From: Bacillus pseudomycoides DSM 12442
GTDB lineage: Bacteria; Bacillota; Bacilli; Bacillales; Bacillaceae_G
DNA: 64,000 bases
Assembly: GCF_000161455.1 (NCBI RefSeq)
Contig: NZ_CM000745.1
Coordinates: 1,402,063-1,466,062, forward strand
Reading direction: 5' to 3'
In this document: positions 1 through 8,271 of the stretch, piece by piece
Layout of the letters: each line of letters starts with the position of its first letter
Numbering within the stretch: the first letter of the stretch is position 1
Program-made: the position numbers and the translations under genes
The notes under the pieces: generated by a model
What the model was told of the DNA's origin: nothing
Seen by the model: the letters and a program-made list of their open reading frames with translations, nothing else
Database searches by the model: none

Positions 1-228
1 CGTCGTCCACAACTTCAAGAACGTATTACGTCAACAGTGGCTAATTCTATTATGGAAGTGCTAGAACCACATGGTGTTATGGTAGTTGTTGAAGCGGAGC
101 ATATGTGTATGACAATGCGCGGTGTGAAAAAGCCTGGTGCAAAAACGGTAACTACAGCAGTGCGCGGTGTGTTAGAAAATGATGCAGCGGCACGTAGCGA
201 AATTTTGTCTTTTATTAAGGCAAAGTAA
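1..228 (+). CDS. folE: GTP cyclohydrolase I, C-terminal part (gene starts before the window)
   Basis: The reading frame is open from base 1 and ends at TAA 226-228, leaving about 75 C-terminal residues. The segment with EAEHMCMTMRGVKKPG is the conserved zinc- and substrate-binding region of type I GTP cyclohydrolase, which makes 7,8-dihydroneopterin triphosphate for folate. In Bacillus this gene (mtrA) lies just upstream of the hep/men genes, as here. No mtrB-like gene (TRAP) is visible before hepS. The N-terminus is cut by the window edge, so start and regulation cannot be judged. Confidence 0.93.
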   Translation, partial: RRPQLQERITSTVANSIMEVLEPHGVMVVVEAEHMCMTMRGVKKPGAKTVTTAVRGVLENDAAARSEILSFIKAK

Positions 229-260
229 AGGAAAGCGGGAAACTGCTTTTCTTTTTTATT
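229..260 (+). terminator. probable terminator of folE
   Basis: An AGGAAAGC / GCTTTTCT stem with a short loop is followed by a T-rich run directly after the folE stop codon. Confidence 0.55.
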
Positions 261-262
261 TA

Positions 263-611
263 TATTATTTTACTTTTGATTCCGGTTGTTTGTAGGAAAT
301 ACTGTCTGTATCCAACAAAACTAGGTGGGGATTACTGCCTGTGAAATCTAAATTCTTATAATGAGCAAGGAGAAATGAGAATTCCATTTTAATGTGTGTT
401 TATGGAGTGAGAGATATAGTCTTTAAAAAATTACATATATTTTGATAGCTGTCCATAAACTTATAGGTGAATGAGTTTTTGTTTTTTATGCGTATTGTAT
501 GAATAGAAATCTAACATATAGTTTATCTTGATTCCCCAAGTTTTGGTTATAGAAAATAGAATGTATGTGTTATAATAGGTTTTATGAATTAGAAAACAAG
601 GGTGATTTTTT
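263..611 (+). promoter_or_regulatory. intergenic region with hepS promoter
   Basis: No gene is seen in this 350-base gap. An extended -10 (TGT followed by TATAAT, 568-576) lies 36 bases before hepS and is the likely promoter. A 9-base inverted repeat (GTTTATGGA 398-406, TCCATAAAC 452-460) has no known role. Confidence 0.5.
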
Positions 612-1367
612 GTGTGTGACATCTACGGAGGGTATGCGGATATAAAGGAGCAGTTGCTATCAAAACTGCGCCATCCTTATTTTATAAACTATATTGAAGA
701 ACCATTTATTGATGAAGAAAAGGTAGTGCTTTTATACGCTGCTTTAAAAAATGCAAATTTACATAAAGAACAGATTGATCACTATGTTTTAACGATTATG
801 CTTGTACAAATCGCTCTTGATACACATGAAAAAGTATCAAACAAAGCAGATGAAGAAACAAGTGGATTTCATAAGCGTCGTCAGCTTACAGTACTTGCAG
901 GTGATTACTATAGTGGACTGTATTATTATTTACTTTCAATGAATTGTGATATTGTATTAATTCGTGCACTTGCCGAAGGGATTAAAGAAATTAATGAACA
1001 TAAAATTATGTTATATCAGAGGGCATATGAAACAGCTGATGAAGTAGTCAAAAGTGTTATGACAATCGAATCGGCACTTTTACAAAAAACATGTGATCAT
1101 TTTCATTTATCACATTGGAAACCGTTTATAGCATATATGCTAGGGAATAAGCGTCTTCAAAAAGAGTATCAATTGCATGCTAAAAGAAAAACTGCACCTG
1201 TTTTTCAAGCGGTTCAAGCAACTCTATCAAATGATGATGACAGAAATGTGGAAGCGGTCTTTACAGAGTGGTTGAAAAAAATGGATGAACAAGAAAAATC
1301 ATTTCTTCAAAGCCATAAAGAAATTGATGAGATAGTTTCCGCTTTAAAAGATAAATTGAAAACATAA
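612..1367 (+). CDS. hepS: heptaprenyl diphosphate synthase component I
   Basis: 251 residues starting at GTG, preceded by AAGGGTGAT at suitable spacing. The protein matches the HepS/GerC1 family: the small, non-catalytic partner of HepT that sets product length, giving the C35 side chain of menaquinone-7. It lacks DDxxD motifs, as expected for component I. It sits 30 bases before menG and is followed by hepT, the standard Bacillus three-gene unit. A helical protein with no membrane segment, so probably cytosolic or membrane-associated through HepT. Identification rests on synteny plus family resemblance. Confidence 0.9.
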   Translation: MCDIYGGYADIKEQLLSKLRHPYFINYIEEPFIDEEKVVLLYAALKNANLHKEQIDHYVLTIMLVQIALDTHEKVSNKADEETSGFHKRRQLTVLAGDYYSGLYYYLLSMNCDIVLIRALAEGIKEINEHKIMLYQRAYETADEVVKSVMTIESALLQKTCDHFHLSHWKPFIAYMLGNKRLQKEYQLHAKRKTAPVFQAVQATLSNDDDRNVEAVFTEWLKKMDEQEKSFLQSHKEIDEIVSALKDKLKT

Positions 1368-1397
1368 GCAATTTTATATTGGAAGAAGGGTAAGCGC

Positions 1398-2111
1398 ATG
1401 CAACAATCAAAAGAAGAAAGAGTACATGACGTATTTGAAAAAATCTCTGATAAATACGATGTAATGAATTCAGTTATAAGTTTTCAAAGGCATAAAGCAT
1501 GGCGAAAAGAAACGATGCGAATTATGGATGTACAACCTGGAAGTAAGGCGTTAGATGTGTGTTGTGGGACTGCTGATTGGACAATTGCACTTGCTAATGC
1601 TGTTGGTCCAAACGGAGAGGTACATGGTTTAGACTTCAGTGAAAATATGCTATCTGTCGGTAAAGAAAAGGTAAAGGCATTAGGATTGACGCAAGTGGAG
1701 CTTCTGCATGGAAATGCAATGGAACTTCCATTTGAAGATAATACATTTGACTATGTAACAATTGGGTTTGGATTACGTAATGTTCCTGATTATATGCATG
1801 TATTAAAAGAAATGACGCGAGTAGTAAAGCCAGGCGGGAAAGTGATTTGTTTAGAAACATCTCAACCAACGATGATTGGTTTTCGCCAGATGTATATTTT
1901 GTATTTCAAATACATTATGCCTTTGTTTGGCAAAATGTTTGCAAAAAGCTATAAGGAATATTCATGGCTTCAGGAGTCTGCTAGCACATTCCCAGGGATG
2001 AAAGAATTAGTGAAGATGTTTGAATCGGCAGGACTTGAGCATGTGCAAGTGAAACCATTTACTTTTGGTGTAGCAGCTATGCACTTAGGATTAAAACCGA
2101 AATTAAAATAG
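1398..2111 (+). CDS. menG: demethylmenaquinone methyltransferase
   Basis: 237 residues, the usual length of the UbiE/MenG family. The SAM-binding motif I is visible as LDVCCGTADWT, with GLDFSENML and GFGLRNVPD further on, both UbiE hallmarks. It methylates demethylmenaquinone to menaquinone in the last step of the pathway. It lies between hepS and hepT, the two halves of the enzyme that makes its side chain, so it is almost surely co-transcribed with them. A clear RBS (GAAGAAGGG) precedes the ATG. Confidence 0.96.
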   Translation: MQQSKEERVHDVFEKISDKYDVMNSVISFQRHKAWRKETMRIMDVQPGSKALDVCCGTADWTIALANAVGPNGEVHGLDFSENMLSVGKEKVKALGLTQVELLHGNAMELPFEDNTFDYVTIGFGLRNVPDYMHVLKEMTRVVKPGGKVICLETSQPTMIGFRQMYILYFKYIMPLFGKMFAKSYKEYSWLQESASTFPGMKELVKMFESAGLEHVQVKPFTFGVAAMHLGLKPKLK

Positions 2112-2143
2112 AAAAAAGACGTTTTTAGGTTAAGGTGAACAAT

Positions 2144-3106
2144 ATGAAGTTACAACTTATGTACTCTTTTTTACGATCGGATATTGATGTAATAGAAAAA
2201 GAATTAAAAAAGGTTGTTGCCTCAGAGCAACAACTAATAGAAGATGCGGCATTACAGCTTATCGAAGCTGGTGGTAAACGAATTCGTCCTGTATTTGTGC
2301 TACTTGCGGGGAAATTCGGAGACTACAAGTTAGATGCAATTAAACATGTTGCAGTTGCTCTAGAGCTCATCCATATGGCTTCGCTTGTTCATGATGATGT
2401 AATTGACGCAGCGCTCTTACGAAGAAGTAGTGCAACTGTAAATGCAAAATGGGGAGATCGTATTGCGATGTATACGGGAGATTATTTGTTTGCAAAGTCT
2501 CTAGAGTGCATTACGAATTTAGAAGTTCCAGAAGCTCACCAGGCATTATCGTATACAATTTTGGAAGTGTGTAAGGGTGAAATCGAACAAATTAAGGATA
2601 AGTATGATTATAATCAAAATTTAAGAACGTATTTACGACGGATTAAGAGAAAAACAGCATTGTTGATTGCGGCTAGTTGTCAGTTGGGAGCTATTGCTTC
2701 TGGGGCAAGTCGTGATACTGTAAATCGTTTGTTTTGGTATGGTTATTTTGTTGGAATGTCGTATCAAATTATTGATGATATTTTAGATTTCGTTTCAACA
2801 GAAGAAAAATTAGGAAAACCTGCTGGTGGAGATTTATTGCAAGGAAATGTCACACTTCCAGCTTTGTATGCAATGGAAGATCCAAAGCTTCGTGCAAAAA
2901 TTGTATCCGTACATGAAAATACAACTGCAAGTGAGATGAAAGAAATTATTCACGATATTAAAACAAGTCCAGCAATTGATCGGGCATTTGCATTTAGTGA
3001 ACGTTATTTACATAAAGCATTAGAGGTAATAAAACCTTTGCCACGTGGACAGGCAAAATATGCGTTGCAAAATGTTGCAAAGTATATTGGAAAACGAAAA
3101 TTTTAA
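2144..3106 (+). CDS. hepT: heptaprenyl diphosphate synthase component II
   Basis: 320 residues. It has both aspartate-rich motifs of trans-prenyltransferases: DDVID at residues 84-88 and DDILD at 211-215, plus GGKRIRP near residue 43 for diphosphate binding. It condenses isopentenyl units onto farnesyl diphosphate to give heptaprenyl diphosphate for menaquinone, working with HepS. A GTG nine bases upstream is in frame, but it lies inside the AAGGTGA RBS (2133-2139), so ATG 2144 is the better start. Confidence 0.95.
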   Translation: MKLQLMYSFLRSDIDVIEKELKKVVASEQQLIEDAALQLIEAGGKRIRPVFVLLAGKFGDYKLDAIKHVAVALELIHMASLVHDDVIDAALLRRSSATVNAKWGDRIAMYTGDYLFAKSLECITNLEVPEAHQALSYTILEVCKGEIEQIKDKYDYNQNLRTYLRRIKRKTALLIAASCQLGAIASGASRDTVNRLFWYGYFVGMSYQIIDDILDFVSTEEKLGKPAGGDLLQGNVTLPALYAMEDPKLRAKIVSVHENTTASEMKEIIHDIKTSPAIDRAFAFSERYLHKALEVIKPLPRGQAKYALQNVAKYIGKRKF

Positions 3107-3150
3107 TGACTTTCTTTTACAAATAAAAAAATCTCTCTATTTCAAAACTA

Positions 3151-3179
3151 TTGCACAATTGTGATAAGGGTGTTAATAT
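3151..3179 (+). promoter_or_regulatory. candidate sigma-A promoter for ndk
   Basis: TTGCAC (3151-3156), 17 bases, TAATAT (3174-3179), about 50 bases before the ndk start. Confidence 0.5.
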
Positions 3180-3231
3180 GTGTGTGGGGATATACAATTA
3201 CATACATAATTCAGAAGTGGAGAGATTTTTT

Positions 3232-3678
3232 ATGGAAAAAACATTTCTAATGGTAAAACCAGACGGCGTACAACGTGCCTTCATTGGGGAAATTGTAGCT
3301 CGCTTTGAGAAAAAGGGCTTTCAATTAGTTGGTGCGAAATTAATGCAAGTTACTCCAGAAATTGCAGGAAAACATTACGCTGAGCACACAGAAAAACCTT
3401 TCTTTGGTGAATTAGTAGATTTCATTACATCTGGTCCTGTTTTTGCAATGGTATGGCAAGGGGAAGGTGTAGTAGATACTGCTCGTAATATGATGGGTAA
3501 AACAAGACCTCATGAAGCGGCACTAGGTACAATTCGTGGCGATTTTGGTGTAACAGTTGCGAAAAATATTATCCATGGTTCTGATTCTCTAGAAAGTGCA
3601 GAACGTGAGATTGGTATTTTCTTTAAAGAAGAAGAATTAGTAGACTACTCAAAATTAATGAATCAATGGATTTACTAA
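3232..3678 (+). CDS. ndk: nucleoside diphosphate kinase
   Basis: 148 residues, the family length. The N-terminus MEKTFLMVKPDGVQR and the active-site NIIHGSDS, with the phosphorylated His at residue 115, identify Ndk. It transfers the gamma phosphate from ATP to NDPs through phospho-His. The frame stays open upstream to 3151, but ATG 3232 has a GGAGAG RBS and the canonical N-terminus. It forms its own unit, ended by the hairpin at 3728. Confidence 0.97.
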   Translation: MEKTFLMVKPDGVQRAFIGEIVARFEKKGFQLVGAKLMQVTPEIAGKHYAEHTEKPFFGELVDFITSGPVFAMVWQGEGVVDTARNMMGKTRPHEAALGTIRGDFGVTVAKNIIHGSDSLESAEREIGIFFKEEELVDYSKLMNQWIY

Positions 3679-3727
3679 TTATTTTAAAATAATTTGTAAA
3701 CGCTTTAATTACTGTGGTAATAGTGAA

Positions 3728-3767
3728 AAGTGCAAGGAGAGTGTAAATACTCTTCTTGCACTTTTTT
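3728..3767 (+). terminator. terminator after ndk
   Basis: AGTGCAAGGAGAGT pairs with ACTCTTCTTGCACT across a short loop and is followed by six Ts. A strong intrinsic terminator. Confidence 0.88.
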
Positions 3768-3848
3768 AGTTTCAAATAGTTACGAAGTAAGGCTCGGTAT
3801 GATATATTGATACATAAAGTAAAACCTCTATGAAGGAAGAATAACTTT

Positions 3849-4033
3849 TGAACAAGACATAAAATCTTTCTTTTTAGGTGGAAGAGAGCATCCGCTCATG
3901 CGTAGAAGCGGTCAGCCCCTCTTCGTGCTCCATGCCAAGTGAAAACAAAGCGAGAAGTGCGGGTCACCTTTAGTTTTTCATAGCAACGAGTTATATGTTG
4001 AAAAAACAAAATGGAGTTATATAGTAGAAAATA
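3849..4033 (+). repeat. aro-cluster repeat, copy A (about 180 bp)
   Basis: Shares a block centred on CATCCGCTCATGCGTAGAAG with copy B (4055) and copy C (8022). With copy C the similarity runs on through CCATGCCAAGTGAAAACAAAG and TTATATGTTG. The core contains a small CCGCT/AGCGG hairpin. It carries no credible gene. It may be a B. cereus-group interspersed element or a conserved leader; I cannot decide from one window. Confidence 0.75.
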
Positions 4034-4054
4034 GGGAAATCCTATATCTTCACT

Positions 4055-4140
4055 ATATATACATACAACTTGAAAGACGACATAAAATCTTTCTTTTTAG
4101 GTGGGAGAGAGCATCCGCTCATGCGTAGAAGCGGTCAGAT
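4055..4140 (+). repeat. aro-cluster repeat, copy B (5' part only)
   Basis: Repeats the first 70 bases of copy A nearly exactly, then diverges after GCGGTCAG, 55 bases before aroC. With copy C it also shares the entry TATATACATACAA. Its frame runs into aroC, creating an apparent N-terminal extension that is very unlikely to be translated, because aroC has its own strong RBS. Confidence 0.75.
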
Positions 4141-4195
4141 CCTCATCCTATCATTAATGTGGGATAAAATAATTACAAGAAAAGGGGAATATCCG

Positions 4196-5368
4196 ATGCG
4201 ATACATCACAGCGGGTGAATCTCATGGTTCGCAGCTTACGACAATTTTAGAAGGTATTCCAGCAGGGTTATCTTTAGTAGCAGATGATATAAATGAAGAA
4301 TTAGCAAGAAGGCAGAAAGGTTACGGACGTGGCAGACGTATGCAGATTGAAAAAGATCAAGCACAAATTGTCAGTGGTGTTAGACATGGACTTACGCTAG
4401 GGTCTCCAATTGCACTCGTTGTCGAAAATCGAGATTTTACCCATTGGACAAAGATTATGGGAGTAGATCCGTTAACTGAACAAGAAGCAAAAGAAATGAA
4501 AAGACAAATTACAAGACCGAGACCTGGTCATGCTGATTTAAATGGTGCAATTAAATATGGACACCGTGATATGAGAAATGTACTTGAACGCTCTTCAGCA
4601 CGTGAAACAACAGTTCGAGTTGCAGCAGGAGCTGTTGCGAAAAGACTTTTAGCAGAGTTAGGTGTAAAGGTTGCTGGACATGTAATTGAAATTGGCGGTG
4701 TGCAGGCAGAAAAGCTTACATATGACTCAATAGAACAACTAGAAGAAATTACAGAAGCATCCCCGGTTCGTTGCTTAGATGAGGAAGCGTCTAAAAAGAT
4801 GATGCAGGCAATTGATGATGCAAAAACAAGTGGAGATTCTATTGGTGGAATTGTTGAAGTGATTGTAGAGGGAATGCCAATTGGAGTAGGGAGTTATGTG
4901 CATTATGACCGAAAACTCGATGCGAAATTAGCAGCGGCAGTAATGAGTATAAATGCTTTTAAAGGTGTGGAAATTGGCATTGGATTTGAAGCGGCACATA
5001 AGCCAGGAAGTCAAGTGCACGATGAAATTCTTTGGGATCAAGAAAAAGGGTATACGAGACGAACAAATCATGCTGGTGGATTAGAAGGTGGCATGACAAC
5101 AGGTATGCCGGTTGTCGTACGCGGCGTCATGAAACCCATTCCAACGCTATATAAGCCGCTTCAAAGTGTTGATATTGATACGAAAGAATCTTTTTCAGCG
5201 AGCATTGAACGTTCTGATAGTTGTGCTGTACCAGCAGCTAGTGTTGTGGCGGAAGCAGTTGTTGCATGGGAACTAGCAGTAGCTTTAGTGGAACAATTTG
5301 GAGCAGATCGTATGGATTGTATTCGTGAAAATATTAAGAAACATAATGAATATGCGAGGGAATTTTAA
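4196..5368 (+). CDS. aroC: chorismate synthase (aroF in Bacillus naming)
   Basis: 390 residues. The N-terminus MRYITAGESHGSQL has the catalytic His10, and motifs such as GYGRGRRM, RPGHADLNGAIKYGHRDMR and ERSSARET are those of chorismate synthase. It converts EPSP to chorismate, using reduced FMN, at the end of the shikimate pathway. Start ATG 4196 is set by the RBS AAGGGGAA at 4182 and the canonical N-terminus. It overlaps aroB by one base. It is preceded by repeat copies A and B. Confidence 0.96.
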   Translation: MRYITAGESHGSQLTTILEGIPAGLSLVADDINEELARRQKGYGRGRRMQIEKDQAQIVSGVRHGLTLGSPIALVVENRDFTHWTKIMGVDPLTEQEAKEMKRQITRPRPGHADLNGAIKYGHRDMRNVLERSSARETTVRVAAGAVAKRLLAELGVKVAGHVIEIGGVQAEKLTYDSIEQLEEITEASPVRCLDEEASKKMMQAIDDAKTSGDSIGGIVEVIVEGMPIGVGSYVHYDRKLDAKLAAAVMSINAFKGVEIGIGFEAAHKPGSQVHDEILWDQEKGYTRRTNHAGGLEGGMTTGMPVVVRGVMKPIPTLYKPLQSVDIDTKESFSASIERSDSCAVPAASVVAEAVVAWELAVALVEQFGADRMDCIRENIKKHNEYAREF

Positions 5369-6459
5369 TGGAGAAAATACATATTCAGACGCAGTCTAAA
5401 GAGTATGATGTATATGTAGGAAAAGATGCGTTGTCACATTTGACAGCGCTTGTTCGAAATATGGAACCGACTGTTTCTAATGTAATGGTCATTTCTGATG
5501 AATCTGTCGCATCATTTCATTTAGAAGAAGTTATGGATGCATTGCAAGTAGAAAAACATGTTTTTTCATTTGTTGTTCCAAGTGGAGAGAAAGAAAAATC
5601 ATTTGAAAACTTTTATGCGGCTCATACGTCAGCGCTTGAAAATGGGATGGATCGACATTCTTTAGTTGTTGCACTTGGAGGAGGAATGATCGGTGATTTA
5701 GCTGGTTTTGTTGCGGCGACATTTATGCGCGGTATTCGCTTTATTCAAGTTCCAACAACGTTACTGGCACATGACAGCGCAGTTGGTGGAAAAGTTGCCA
5801 TTAATCACCCTCTAGGAAAAAATATGATAGGAGCGTTTCATCAGCCAGAAGCAGTTCTATATCATACACCATTTTTAAATTCATTACCGGAAAAAGAGTG
5901 GCGTTCAGGATTTGCTGAAGCGATTAAACATGCTTTTATCGGTGATGTTGAATTATATCATTGGTTAAAGCGAGAAGTGAAAACATTAGAAGATGTACGG
6001 GATGAAAAATTAATTTATATATTACAGCGAGCAATTCCTGTAAAAGCAAATATTGTAGCGCAAGACGAAACTGAAAAAGGTGTGCGTGCTCACTTGAATT
6101 TTGGACATACATTAGGACATGCTCTTGAAAAAGAGATGGGGTATGGGAAAATTACTCATGGTGATGGAGTAGCAATTGGTATGTTATTCGCGATATTCTT
6201 AAGTGAACAAATTTATAAAGTAGACCTTGGTTATAAGGAAATTAAGCGGTGGTTTTCTCAGTATGGTTATCCACATATGCCAAGGAATCTAAATATAGAA
6301 CGTCTTGTGCAAGTGATGAAGCAAGATAAAAAAGCGAACGCAGGAATAATTCGTATGGTACTTATGCAGGAATATGGGGTAGTGAATGTCGTATCTATTT
6401 CAGATGAGACTGTCCATACTACATTAGAAGCATTTCAAAGAGATGAGGAATCTATTTGA
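5368..6459 (+). CDS. aroB: 3-dehydroquinate synthase
   Basis: 363 residues. NAD-binding region VALGGGMIGDLAGFVAAT, substrate/metal region with VPTTLLAHDSAVGGK, and zinc-ligand motifs such as HGDGVAIGM near residue 265 are all present. It cyclises DAHP to 3-dehydroquinate. Its ATG shares one base with the aroC stop codon and its end overlaps the aroH start by four bases, indicating translational coupling in one operon. Confidence 0.96.
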   Translation: MEKIHIQTQSKEYDVYVGKDALSHLTALVRNMEPTVSNVMVISDESVASFHLEEVMDALQVEKHVFSFVVPSGEKEKSFENFYAAHTSALENGMDRHSLVVALGGGMIGDLAGFVAATFMRGIRFIQVPTTLLAHDSAVGGKVAINHPLGKNMIGAFHQPEAVLYHTPFLNSLPEKEWRSGFAEAIKHAFIGDVELYHWLKREVKTLEDVRDEKLIYILQRAIPVKANIVAQDETEKGVRAHLNFGHTLGHALEKEMGYGKITHGDGVAIGMLFAIFLSEQIYKVDLGYKEIKRWFSQYGYPHMPRNLNIERLVQVMKQDKKANAGIIRMVLMQEYGVVNVVSISDETVHTTLEAFQRDEESI

Positions 6460-6807
6460 TTCGCGCAATTCGCGGCGCGATTACAGTCGAACATAATGAA
6501 GCTGAGGAGATATTGACTGCAACAGAGCGTTTAGTGAAGAGAATAGCAAATGACAATGGAATCTATCCGGCTGATATTGTATCGGTGTTAATTTCTACAA
6601 CAGCTGACATAAATGCATGTTTTCAGGAAGCGACTTGGAAGGCTTTACTTATTACCGGTGATGTGTGTAAAAGAAATAGATGTACCGAATGCTTTGCAGA
6701 AGTGTATTCGTGTGATGATGACAGTCACGACAAGACAGTTGCAGCATGAAGTAGAGTGTATGCATGTAGAAAAGGCGATTGTACTGCGGTCTGATCTAGT
6801 AAAATGA
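6456..6807 (+). pseudogene. aroH: chorismate mutase (AroH type), disrupted by frameshifts
   Basis: The first 55 codons (MIRAIRGAITVEHNEAEEIL onward, to ADINACF) match monofunctional AroH. After TGTTTTC about 6627 the frame is lost; a short piece LEGFTY appears in a third frame, and PVMCVKEIDV to the end (CIRVMMTVTT, VEKAIVLRSDL) reads in the +1 frame to TGA 6805-6807. This fits a net loss of about 11 bases: about 10 around 6628-6635 and one just before the CCGGTG at about 6655. The untouched frame would give only a 97-residue hybrid ending at 6749, lacking the second half of the active site (CIRVM). The mutase converts chorismate to prephenate for Phe and Tyr. A second chorismate mutase elsewhere could compensate. 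Confidence 0.88.
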
Positions 6808-6821
6808 CAGGGGGAATCAAA

Positions 6822-7934
6822 ATGAGAGTAAAAGAGCAATTGTTAACTTTGAAAGCATATGTACCTGGCAAAAACATTGAAGAAGTAAAAAGAGAATATC
6901 GATTATCTAAAATTGTAAAATTAGCATCTAATGAAAACCCGTTCGGCTGTTCAAAACGTGTAACGGAAGCTTTAGCTTCATTAAGCACACAATATGCTTT
7001 ATATCCAGATGGAGCAGCTTTTGAACTTCGTGAAAAAGTAGCCGCACACCTTCATGTGAAACCAGAGCAACTTTTATTTGGTAGCGGTCTGGATGAAGTA
7101 ATTCAAATGGTTAGTCGCGCTTTATTAGAAAAAGGTACAAATGTTGTGATGGCAAATCCAACATTTTCACAATACTATCACCATGCTGTAATTGAAGGGG
7201 CAGAGGTTCGTGAAGTGCCACTTAAGGACGGTATTCATGACTTGGACACGATGCTAAAGCAAATTGATGAACAAACGCAAATCGTATGGATTTGTAATCC
7301 GAACAATCCAACAGGAACATATGTAGAAAAGCAAAAATTACTTTCATTTTTAGAGGCGGTTCCGAAGTCAACACTCGTAATTATGGATGAAGCATACTAT
7401 GAATATGCAGGAGCGAAAGAGTATCCACAAACATTGCCACTTCTTGAAGAGTATGAAAATCTCATGGTGTTACGTACATTTTCAAAAGCATATGGCTTAG
7501 CTGCTTTTCGTATTGGTTATGCTGTAGGGAATGAAAAACTCATACAGCAATTAGAAGTAGCAAGATTACCATTTAATACATCAGCTGTTGCACAAGCTGT
7601 TGGTTTGGTAGCGATAGAAGATCAAGAATTTTTACAAGAGTGCGTGAAGCAAAATGCTGAAGGATTAAATCAATATTATACGTTCTGTAAGGAGTACGAC
7701 GTTTTTTACTATCCATCACAAACAAATTTCATATTCTTAAAGCTTGGGATTCCTGGTAATGAAGCATTTGAAAGATTAATGAGAAAAGGGTATATTGTTC
7801 GTTCAGGTGCTGCGTTTGGCTTGCCAGATGGTATTCGTATTACTGTTGGTTTAAAAGAAGAGAATGATGAGATTATTGAATTGCTGACGGAACTTGTGAA
7901 AGAGCAAAAAAAGAAAGAAGAAACATATTCTTAA
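6822..7934 (+). CDS. hisC: histidinol-phosphate aminotransferase
   Basis: 370 residues, class I/II PLP aminotransferase. Visible: SNENPFG near the N-terminus, NPNNPTGTY, DEAYYEY, and the PLP lysine in RTFSKAYGLAAFRIGY. In Bacillus this enzyme serves both histidine and aromatic amino-acid synthesis, explaining its place in the aro cluster. ATG 6822 follows AGGGGGAA; an upstream in-frame ATG (6804) lacks an RBS. The gene that normally follows, tyrA, is absent here. Confidence 0.93.
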   Translation: MRVKEQLLTLKAYVPGKNIEEVKREYRLSKIVKLASNENPFGCSKRVTEALASLSTQYALYPDGAAFELREKVAAHLHVKPEQLLFGSGLDEVIQMVSRALLEKGTNVVMANPTFSQYYHHAVIEGAEVREVPLKDGIHDLDTMLKQIDEQTQIVWICNPNNPTGTYVEKQKLLSFLEAVPKSTLVIMDEAYYEYAGAKEYPQTLPLLEEYENLMVLRTFSKAYGLAAFRIGYAVGNEKLIQQLEVARLPFNTSAVAQAVGLVAIEDQEFLQECVKQNAEGLNQYYTFCKEYDVFYYPSQTNFIFLKLGIPGNEAFERLMRKGYIVRSGAAFGLPDGIRITVGLKEENDEIIELLTELVKEQKKKEETYS

Positions 7935-7938
7935 GAAA

Positions 7939-7973
7939 AGGCGCGGCTCCCATTATAGGAGTCGTTTTCTTTA
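7939..7973 (+). terminator. terminator after hisC
   Basis: GGCTCC/GGAGTC hairpin with an A-rich lead and T-run. It closes the aroC-hisC unit, so aroA downstream needs its own promoter or read-through. Confidence 0.65.
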
Positions 7974-8021
7974 GGCTATACATATTTGCACGATGAAGAA
8001 GGAAAGCAGTACAATAAAGAT

Positions 8022-8226
8022 ATATACATACAAATTGGAAAACCGCCATAAAACATTTCTTTTTAGGAGGGAGAGAGGATCCGGTCGTGCATAGAAGCGG
8101 TCAGAGCTTTTTTCAGTCAGTCCCATGCCAAGTGAAAACAAAGAGAGAAAATGAGTGGGGATCTTCTTTTGTTTTTATAGCCGCGACTTATATGTTGGAA
8201 AATCAAAATGGATATATAGAGATGAT
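8022..8226 (+). repeat. aro-cluster repeat, copy C
   Basis: Full-length relative of copy A: TTTCTTTTTAGG, a GAGAGAGG..CCGG..GCATAGAAGCGGTCAG core, CCATGCCAAGTGAAAACAAAG, then a TTATATGTTG block. It fills the hisC-aroA gap where tyrA is expected and has the same orientation to its downstream aro gene as copies A and B. The hairpin bases CCGCT have changed to CCGGT without compensation, arguing against strong selection on that stem. Confidence 0.75.
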
Positions 8227-8271
8227 ATAGGTGTACAAAAGTATATATTATTTTTAATAGGGGTGATAAAA

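Noticed and set aside
3849..4195. T-box leader before aroC
   Set aside because: No AGGGTGGnACCGCG-type T-box sequence and no terminator in the repeat.
6456..6749. A 97-residue intact AroH
   Set aside because: The last 40 residues are frame-shifted nonsense and the second half of the true protein lies in the +1 frame.
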